Assembly: GCF_000516985.1 (NCBI RefSeq) | Contig: NW_006917091.1 | Coordinates: 1,750,977-1,814,976 of the forward strand | Length of the DNA stretch: 64,000 nt | Direction: 5' to 3' | Source: Pestalotiopsis fici W106-1 | Taxonomy: Eukaryota > Ascomycota > Sordariomycetes > Amphisphaeriales > Sporocadaceae | Shown here: positions 57,459 to 64,000 of the stretch, one piece after another | Numbering within the stretch: the stretch's first letter is position 1 | How the letters are laid out: each line of letters begins with the position of its first letter | The notes under the pieces: generated by a model | Seen by the model: the letters and a program-made list of their open reading frames with translations, nothing else | Database searches by the model: none | What the model was told of the DNA's origin: nothing | Program-made: the position numbers and the translations under genes

Positions 57459-59207
57459 TTAGATCAAAAGGACACGTATACCCAATTCATCCATTACCTG
57501 ATGACAATATAGACGATTCGCATCGCCCATACTCCAACATTTCTTGAGTACCTCGAGTACCGCTGTACTATTACCTAGCCTACCCGAGGTTCGCACCATG
57601 CTTGTCAACACGTCATCAAAAACAGGTTGCGTTTCCTCATCTGCCATACTTCCGAGCACACAAATGGCCCACATCAGGCCATTGAACGAACTGGTCTTGG
57701 GACCGCTGCGAAGGGCAACGGCCCCCTTCCTAACTGTGTCTTTGATTTCTGGGAGGGCTGGCTGAGGCCCCGACACTATGGTATGCAGCAGCACCAAAGC
57801 AGCGAGAGTAAAGACTAGTGAGACCCAGTTGACCTGGGATTCCAAAGTTGCCTATTGGCGAAAGCCCAAGATTGTTAGCATGGAAGAAATAATGAAAGAA
57901 GCGATGAATATGGAGGCAAGAGGCACGGCATACCTCGGTGGTCTCCCCCAAGGTACCAAGACCTTGCTCGAGACAGACTTCAATTTCGCGGCTTCTGTCT
58001 ACCAGTTCCCGGACACTTAGTGTTCCACGCTGCGTCCTGTCTCTTTTCCAACATTGGAGTTCAGCCAGGTTTCCAATTGAGAGCAGGACCCAATTGCAGC
58101 AGCCCATGACTTCTGCCGTTTGTAGCTCTTGAACATCAAGCCAGGAACGATGGGGCAAATGAGGAATCGTTTCCGCTGAGATGCACGCAAGAATGTCAAA
58201 CCATAATACGTGACCTAAAAGAAACTCGAGACCAGTACGGAGCTCCTGGTTCTCCGTATCTGAACCATCAAAACTCATAATTTCAGCAGGGGTTTTACCA
58301 CCAAATATGGAAGTAATGCCGGCAAGGTGAGGCTGCCAGCTATGCCGTCCACCTTTCACCACCTAGTAGAGATTGAATTAGAAGTCGTTGATGTTTATAG
58401 TGGTGAGGAGGGACAAACCTCGAAACTGATCAGGAACAATCCGCATGCAAGAAATTCAATCAGACTAGTCTTGTTTTCCAGCAATTTCGTGCCCCCCTCA
58501 CGTTGACAGAAATCGCAGAGGCGCTGCAATGCTCTCGAGTGATGGTTAAGTACCCGCTGATTCTGCCACTACGCTTCGTCTCCATCATCATTGTCGTGAT
58601 TCCTAGCACGGCGGTGGAGAGAAGCCAAGCTCATGGCAGCATCATAAAAAGGACCCCTCCTCATCAACAGCCACAGAATCCATCCGCGCTGACCCAATCT
58701 GAATTGAGATGAAGAATATGGAAATTGCCATGGGAACACGTGATCTAGGTAATACATGACGAGACCAGCTTCCTGAGCAGACAAGTCACCCGAGCCCTTT
58801 GCATCAGCCCGATTGTCGGTCTGCTCGAGTGCACTCCGTTGGCCATGTATTGGACTGCCCGTGTCGCACGGTGAAACGTCGTTGGACTCATGGTCAGTGG
58901 ATTTTGGGGTGTAGATCTGAGACGAAGAAGCTGGCACCACTGGAGCCGTGTCTCTAGATTGGGGATTCCTCGCTTTTCGAGCCTCGTTCTGCCGTGTCCT
59001 GACTTGCCGAAAGTTGCTTTTGACGGCCGCCTTGATGCGGGACCGTTCTTGGGCCTCGGCAACGCCACCATCCATCCAGCTGGGTTTTGGTCCATACCCA
59101 TGGCACTGAATGTTCCTGTCACTACATTCGTGGCACCGAGGCGTTTCCCGGTCACACTTGCGATGCCGCACCTGGCAGGTCCAGCAGCCACTGGGGACTA
59201 GCGTCAT
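57459..59207 (-). pseudogene. Zn2Cys6 transcription factor gene with one in-frame stop
   Basis: Three minus-strand exons are in phase: 59207-58419, 58362-57934 and 57851-57459, with introns of 56 nt (GTTTGT..TACTAG) and 82 nt (GTATGC..CAATAG, branch GCTAAC). The DNA-binding domain is textbook: Cys8, 11, 18, 25, 28 and 35 in GCWTCQVRHRKCDRETPRC and the following residues. The middle part (AGLVMYYLDHVFPWQFPY, then LQRLCDFCQ and VVKGGRHSWQPHLAGITSIF) belongs to the fungal-specific regulatory domain found in Acr-2-like factors. Codon 213 (58571-58569) is TAG, in the correct frame; coding similarity resumes about seven codons later. Without the stop it would be 535 residues. It may be a recent pseudogene, a truncated regulator or an assembly error. 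It converges on the amidase gene. Confidence 0.85.
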
Positions 59208-60150
59208 TTTCGAATCTCGAATGGATGGGCCAAGACAGTACAAAGCTGTCACTTTCGTATGGGCGGATGCATCTAGGGGTCTAGTTGTGTACCATCATCG
59301 AAGCATTTTGCAGTGGAAACGATGAAATGATACGCGTGCGGTCAGATGAGGATTAGACCGAACCGACCACATTTAGCTGGATAATTCTGGGAAGGAAGGC
59401 CGAAGCGAGGTGCTGTGGGACTAGGAAAGTGGGCCAACTACTAACCTAACCTTAGGTATTTATGTATTCAGCGGCGATAGAGGTCAAGGTCAGGCACCCG
59501 TAGCTATCGGCCACCTCAATCATAAGCCGCAATGTTACTTCCTTGCACCATTGAACGCGTTGTTCCATTTCCATTTACGCAACTCTAGCGTGTGGCTTTG
59601 ATAAGGAAAATATAAGCTTTTGAAAATGACGAATTCCTCACTTGTCAGGACTGACACGCGTATATATCTCCACACTAGCCTGAGCTTGGTATGGAGCTCC
59701 TACTTTTGTGATATGGCTTGGCGGTATGTCGCGATAAAGACACATGAATGATTAGGTCATGTCTAAGCATGACCTTGACCCGCGGTGCTGGTGGTCTCAC
59801 TACAACATCATAGCAAACGATGATGCCCTTTTTTGATTCGGAGGAAGGAACATCATGTTATACTATAATCCTAATGCACATCTTTACATTTCATCCTTGG
59901 CAGCTGAAAGACCATGAAGCTCGCCAACGACGTAGAAGTATGCACTTTGGGAAGTTATTTTATGCACGGAAATGTTTCAGATTGGAGGTGGCTGGAGTGT
60001 TGTCCTGCAATCAAGAAATGAAATTCATGAGACCAATACCAAATATGTATCACGCATAGCTAATCTCTTATAAGAAATTTTGATCATATCCCAAGAAGCC
60101 AAGATCAGATGTCCTTGATTAGGAGAAGAATTCGTGCAAGCTCCAATAAT
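59208..60150. other. intergenic region
   Basis: Promoter side of the Zn2Cys6 gene and 3' flank of the CorA-like gene, which are co-oriented. No supported gene. Confidence 0.5.
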
Positions 60151-62355
60151 CTATACTATGTCATGCGGGTTGTCTAGGTTGTAACTGATTTTCTGCGCCC
60201 GCCTTGACTCGTGAAGTATCATGCTAGCAAGCTGCGTGGTAGGGACAGCTGCCGCGGAACTTTCGGCCAGTCTCCCTGGGATTCCCGGCCTGTTTACTGG
60301 TCCCTTGCCGAAGACATCGCTACTTGTGACATCAGCAGACACCGATTCCGTTCTCAGGCGCACTGCCTTTCGCGCCTCCAACGAGGTGGCAGACTTTGCA
60401 GAGACACGGCGAGGCCCCATTCTGCTTCTGCTCTCATTCAGTGGATTGGGCATGGCATTCCCCTGACGCTGTCTACCACCACGGCCTAGCCATGCTAAGA
60501 AATTGGCCACTGCTTGCAAGAAAACTCGCGTCTTGTGGCTCCAGAAATGCATGCCACGGTTCGAGTTCAGAGAGCCAATGAGCACAAAAAAGGGAATACA
60601 GACGCACGCGGTGACGATGCCAAAATTCCAGTACTGCTCGTCCGTTGGCATATTGGTCATGCCAAAAACCGACGTCACAAAGGTTAGCGGCAGAAAAAAT
60701 ATGGACACCATGGTCAGAATCTTGATGTTGTGTCCTTGCAGCACCGTGATGTCGGAATTCTCGACTGACTTGCGCGACTCTTGGATGCTGGTGCCAACGA
60801 ATAGCTCCTCACGTAGCGTCCTGATCTCATTGCGGCGAGCGTCGATCTCGACAATCAGTTTCCCGAGGCTTCGCATCTGGGTCTCAAACTTTGCACGCAG
60901 CGTTGACATCTTCTTCCGAAAGTACAGGTTCCGAGGACTGTCTTGTTCCTCAAGCAACCATAGCGTTTTGTGGGTGCCAAGCCAGACCTCTTCAGTGAAA
61001 TTGTCTTCATACGCATCAATCATAGCCTTGATGGATTCATTCACGATTCCGAGCGTCTGCGCCGCCCAAAAGTAGCGTCGTGTAAAGGTGAAATCGGCGT
61101 CTTCAAATAGTAACTTCTCGCGGACGTCCTCATTGAACATGAAGTCGAGCGGAGGCGTAATGAGCCGGCTGATCTTGTGGTATATGCCTTCGAAGCGACG
61201 CTGGGCATCCTTGAATTCGCCAAGAATGGTAACCATGAAGGCCTCGACGCCGTTCACGTAGTGCTTGGTCGAGTCGTGCACGTCTAGGCTACACTGCCAA
61301 TCCGGGTAGCACTGAATGTTGAGCACTTGCCAAGCTGCAAAGGGGTCGTAAACGAAACCTTGATTCCCGTTGCTTCGGCGCGAGCGGTTCTTGATCCGTT
61401 TGATGGGTTTGCCACCGAGATGCAGAGCAATGACGGAGCTGCAGCGCGTGATGGCAATGTGGTGCGCCGCGCGCTCTTCCTGTCGATCAGCCAGCTGCCA
61501 CGCCATGGGCTGACAGTCGTCGCCCAAGAGGGTAAAGTATTCAAAGTTGAAGACAAAAGTGCGGCGGCGCCGTTCGTCGGCGTTGTACACTCGATGAAGA
61601 CTAGCAGAAGACGCCTCGGATTGCACCAAGTGCTTGAAGAGTTCGTCGACATCAAAATACTTTTGCATGGTATAGTGAATCGCGCCGAAGAGAACAGGCG
61701 AGGGCTCATGCATAACGGTGATGCGTCCAACTGCCCGCCGTTCGTTTGAGGGTTTGTTGACTTCCTTGATGGCATGCCAAATGCGCAATGCATTCGATGG
61801 AAGCTGCTCCTGTTCGGGTCTCTCTAAAGCCAGTGGCGCACCGTCCGTGCCGACATCATAGACTTGATGATGACTCAGGTGGCTGCGGTCAGGGACAGCG
61901 CCCCTCGCCACAGGTAACAAATTTGATGCAAGTAGGGACTTGGGATCCTCGAGCACGTTAGCAAGTATCTTGCGGCCCTCCTCAGACCAATGGTACGATG
62001 TCAAGTGCTCATGCAACCCTTGTTGGGTGTATTCCTGGTGTTCCAGAGGCGTCTGTGCAAAGAAGTCTTCTCCAGTCTCCTCCTCGTCTGAATCTTCGCC
62101 TGTCGCTCTAGATGCAGACGATGTGACCAGAGAATCAAGTCCCGTTGAGGTCTTGCGCCATCGCGCGTCCTGTTGTGAGGCGGTCTGTGATGTCTGCGAT
62201 GTCTGCGAGCTTTGCGGGATCTGCGCCGGACTTGCAGCTGCTTCACGAGTCTCCTCGAGCAGCTGATTCAAGAGGTTTTGGCTTTCCAAGTACGCGTCCC
62301 GCTGCTCGTCCAGCCGCTTGAGAAGCGCCTCTAACTTCTGTCCGTCCAGAACCAT
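60151..62355 (-). CDS. CorA-like divalent-cation transporter-family protein
   Basis: Single exon of 734 aa from ATG 62355. The N-terminus is a coiled coil (QKLEALLKRLDEQRDAYLE). The long soluble region ends in a helical stretch (MSTLRAKFETQMRSLGKLIVEIDARRNEIRTLREEL). Two transmembrane segments follow: KILTMVSIFFLPLTFVTSVF and GIVTACVCIPFFVLIGSL. The loop motif after the first is GMTN rather than the GMN of bacterial CorA and yeast Mrs2/Alr. Architecture (large cytoplasmic domain, two C-terminal TM helices, FFLPLTFVTSVFGM) places it in the CorA superfamily, whose members form pentameric Mg2+ channels. With the altered signature motif, Mg2+ transport is not assured. The C-terminal tail has Arg/Ser-rich sequence. 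Plasma-membrane location is inferred. Confidence 0.85.
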   Translation of the reverse strand: MVLDGQKLEALLKRLDEQRDAYLESQNLLNQLLEETREAAASPAQIPQSSQTSQTSQTASQQDARWRKTSTGLDSLVTSSASRATGEDSDEEETGEDFFAQTPLEHQEYTQQGLHEHLTSYHWSEEGRKILANVLEDPKSLLASNLLPVARGAVPDRSHLSHHQVYDVGTDGAPLALERPEQEQLPSNALRIWHAIKEVNKPSNERRAVGRITVMHEPSPVLFGAIHYTMQKYFDVDELFKHLVQSEASSASLHRVYNADERRRRTFVFNFEYFTLLGDDCQPMAWQLADRQEERAAHHIAITRCSSVIALHLGGKPIKRIKNRSRRSNGNQGFVYDPFAAWQVLNIQCYPDWQCSLDVHDSTKHYVNGVEAFMVTILGEFKDAQRRFEGIYHKISRLITPPLDFMFNEDVREKLLFEDADFTFTRRYFWAAQTLGIVNESIKAMIDAYEDNFTEEVWLGTHKTLWLLEEQDSPRNLYFRKKMSTLRAKFETQMRSLGKLIVEIDARRNEIRTLREELFVGTSIQESRKSVENSDITVLQGHNIKILTMVSIFFLPLTFVTSVFGMTNMPTDEQYWNFGIVTACVCIPFFVLIGSLNSNRGMHFWSHKTRVFLQAVANFLAWLGRGGRQRQGNAMPNPLNESRSRMGPRRVSAKSATSLEARKAVRLRTESVSADVTSSDVFGKGPVNRPGIPGRLAESSAAAVPTTQLASMILHESRRAQKISYNLDNPHDIV

Positions 62356-63472
62356 GCTACGGTAATTACTTCGACTCGGGGCCTAGACACATGAAGGAGG
62401 CAATACAGTTGCTTTTTTGGAAACAAAGATTGAAAGTTGAGAGGCGAGGCTGGCAAAGTCGACATGGCCTTTTTCCCTCGTCTGCCAGCCTGATGAACAT
62501 GTTGTAGGCCGGCCAGTGCTGCCGTATTGTGGTGCATGCAGCAGAGTCCAGACTCTAGACAGACCCCCGCTCAGGAACTGAGCAAGAAAGCTGACATTTC
62601 GACCACCCAATCAGACGATCACATATGGCAGGCGGCCCTGTCGTATCTACACCGCTGTCGAACAAAGATCAATCATTCTGCATTGCCGAGAATTCGGCCC
62701 CCAACAAAAGACTCTCCATTTTCGAGTGCATTCTCGCTTACCCCGCTGCAGATGAACTCGTCCCTTGGCTTCTCCAACGTCGTGGTACTACTAATGTTGT
62801 GTAGTGGACTTGATATGCGGTTCGTCCACAAGTTTACTGTCGAACACGATGCAGCAGATACCACCTCTTGCACGATAGACAGGCTGAACAAAAACTGATT
62901 TGAATAATTCTCAATTTTATTGTAGTGGAGTTGCAGTAAAAACGTTGAGTTTCAATGGTGAACCGATTCATTTGGTCCCAGAGATGTAAGCAAAGAATTA
63001 ATAGGAAGACAAAAAAAAGGAAAGACCATGAGAAGTGTAACACAAATCAAGCTCTAGTGATTACTTTATACACATTCGTAAATATATACCCGGGTGGTGA
63101 GCCTGTCCGATGGTCATCTCAGATCCCCATAGTCACAGTGGCGCACCGAATACTATCGCGCCGCATCAATCATCTGCGGCGGGACCCGCTGAAGTAGGAT
63201 AGTGTGGACTAGAGCCATGAATATGACACTATCGCTCCGCTACAGGGGGCTGCTTCTGCTAATCAATTGAAGGAATACACACCCGTACTAGATAATAATA
63301 GATATCCCTGCGTTGCTCCATAATAACATAACGTCTCTTCATCACGTTTCTCTGTTGATTTAAAACCCACAAGTTCTCAGTGGTTGAATTCTTCTTCTCC
63401 TCATGGTTCCCCCCAATAGACAATACACCATCTCCGTGGAGGCTGAAAAGGTTCGGATTGTTGGACGACAAA
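62356..63472. promoter_or_regulatory. divergent region between the CorA-like and P450 genes
   Basis: About 1.1 kb separates two divergent starts. Contains no supported ORF; AT-rich in its right half. Confidence 0.45.
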
Positions 63473-64000
63473 ATGGCGCCTCAAATGATGGAGTCCATGC
63501 TTGAGGGCGCTGCCTCTCACAAGGCCGTCCTTGCTGTTGTTACCGTGAGTAAGGCGCAACCCCCGTGAATTTCTGTCGCCAATGACTTCCGCTCTTACAT
63601 AGACTGACATTGGTATCACAGATTTTGACATATGCGACAATTCGATGCATCTATCATCTCTACTTTCATCCTGCAGCTAGATACCCAGGACCCAAGCTTG
63701 CAGCCATTTCCAATGTATGGTATGCGTACCAATGGTGAGTTGACTGCCTAACGTTCCCAGCTTGTTCGACTTCATTGCTCATATTGATGCCATAGGATCA
63801 CTGGCAAATACCCTTTCGCGATCGCCGAAGCCCACAGAAAATATGGTGAGACAATCTGCATCAGAGCACCATAGTCTTGCCCATGATATCTAATGGCTGT
63901 TACAGGCGACGTTGTACGCATTGCACCAAACGAGCTGGTTTTCATCACTCCACAGGCTGGAACAGGTCAGTACCCCAGTCCTACACAGTTTCCAGAAAAC
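63473..64000 (+). CDS. cytochrome P450 monooxygenase, 5' part only
   Basis: Exons 63473-63544, 63622-63734, 63796-63845 and 63906-63965 are joined by GT-AG introns with matching phases; the gene continues past the right edge. The start is the ATG at 63473. The predicted membrane anchor ([20 protein letters not shown]) is followed by the proline-rich hinge [16 protein letters not shown], then [38 protein letters not shown]. This is the standard N-terminal layout of fungal microsomal P450s (YHPL..FPGPKLAA, then [13 protein letters not shown]). The haem-binding Cys region lies outside the window, so subfamily and substrate cannot be given. Four exons in 500 bp contrasts with the intron-poor genes to the left. 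Confidence 0.9.

Overview
This window looks like nuclear DNA of a filamentous ascomycete, most likely a Sordariomycete and probably in Hypocreales. Genes are intron-poor. Introns are mostly 50-120 nt with GTAWGT-like donors, CTAAC/CTGAC branch points and YAG acceptors. Start contexts are of the CAMCATG type. Intergenic spaces are long, and several protein families are fungus-specific (Zn2Cys6 factor, HET domain, Sch9, Atp14). The order-level placement is inference; no phylogeny was run. One 100-N assembly gap lies at 33548-33647.

Layout. 1-9.6 kb is a housekeeping block: a C2H2 finger protein cut by the left edge (probable INO80 subunit), a small four-TM protein, the cytosolic Fe-S assembly factor NAR1, a SUZ-domain RNA-associated protein, a 104-aa unknown protein and a 603-aa basic unknown protein. 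9.6-15.5 kb has no supported gene. 15.5-19.7 kb is the AGC kinase Sch9, whose N-terminus needs a 1.1-kb first intron and a 20-nt microexon. 20.9-22.7 kb (minus) holds a broken HET-domain gene. 23.9-24.7 kb is ATP synthase subunit h, and 26.5-27.9 kb is a seven-TM-type membrane protein with a 23-nt microexon. 31.7-32.4 kb is a broken fructosamine-kinase-like gene. 32.9-34.0 kb is a GDSL/SGNH hydrolase interrupted by the gap, followed by COP9 signalosome subunit 4 and a Ser/Arg-rich unknown protein. 39-42.8 kb and 44-48.4 kb are gene-poor; the second contains an unusual set of about 32-bp repeats. 42.9-43.9 kb is a class I haem peroxidase with very high third-position GC.

48.4-52.3 kb is the mitochondrial arginine-specific carbamoyl-phosphate synthase large subunit, with an 8-nt microexon. 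The right end looks more accessory: an aldo-keto reductase, an amidase and a Zn2Cys6 regulator that converges on the amidase with only 9 bp between stop codons (and carries an in-frame TAG), then a CorA-like transporter and the start of a cytochrome P450 cut by the right edge. The first three could form a small catabolic or detoxification unit, which is inference from adjacency only.

No complete new multi-gene system is evident. The points most worth checking are the microexons (8, 20 and 23 nt), the repeat set at 45.2-45.96 kb, the stop-interrupted regulator beside the amidase, and the two decayed genes.
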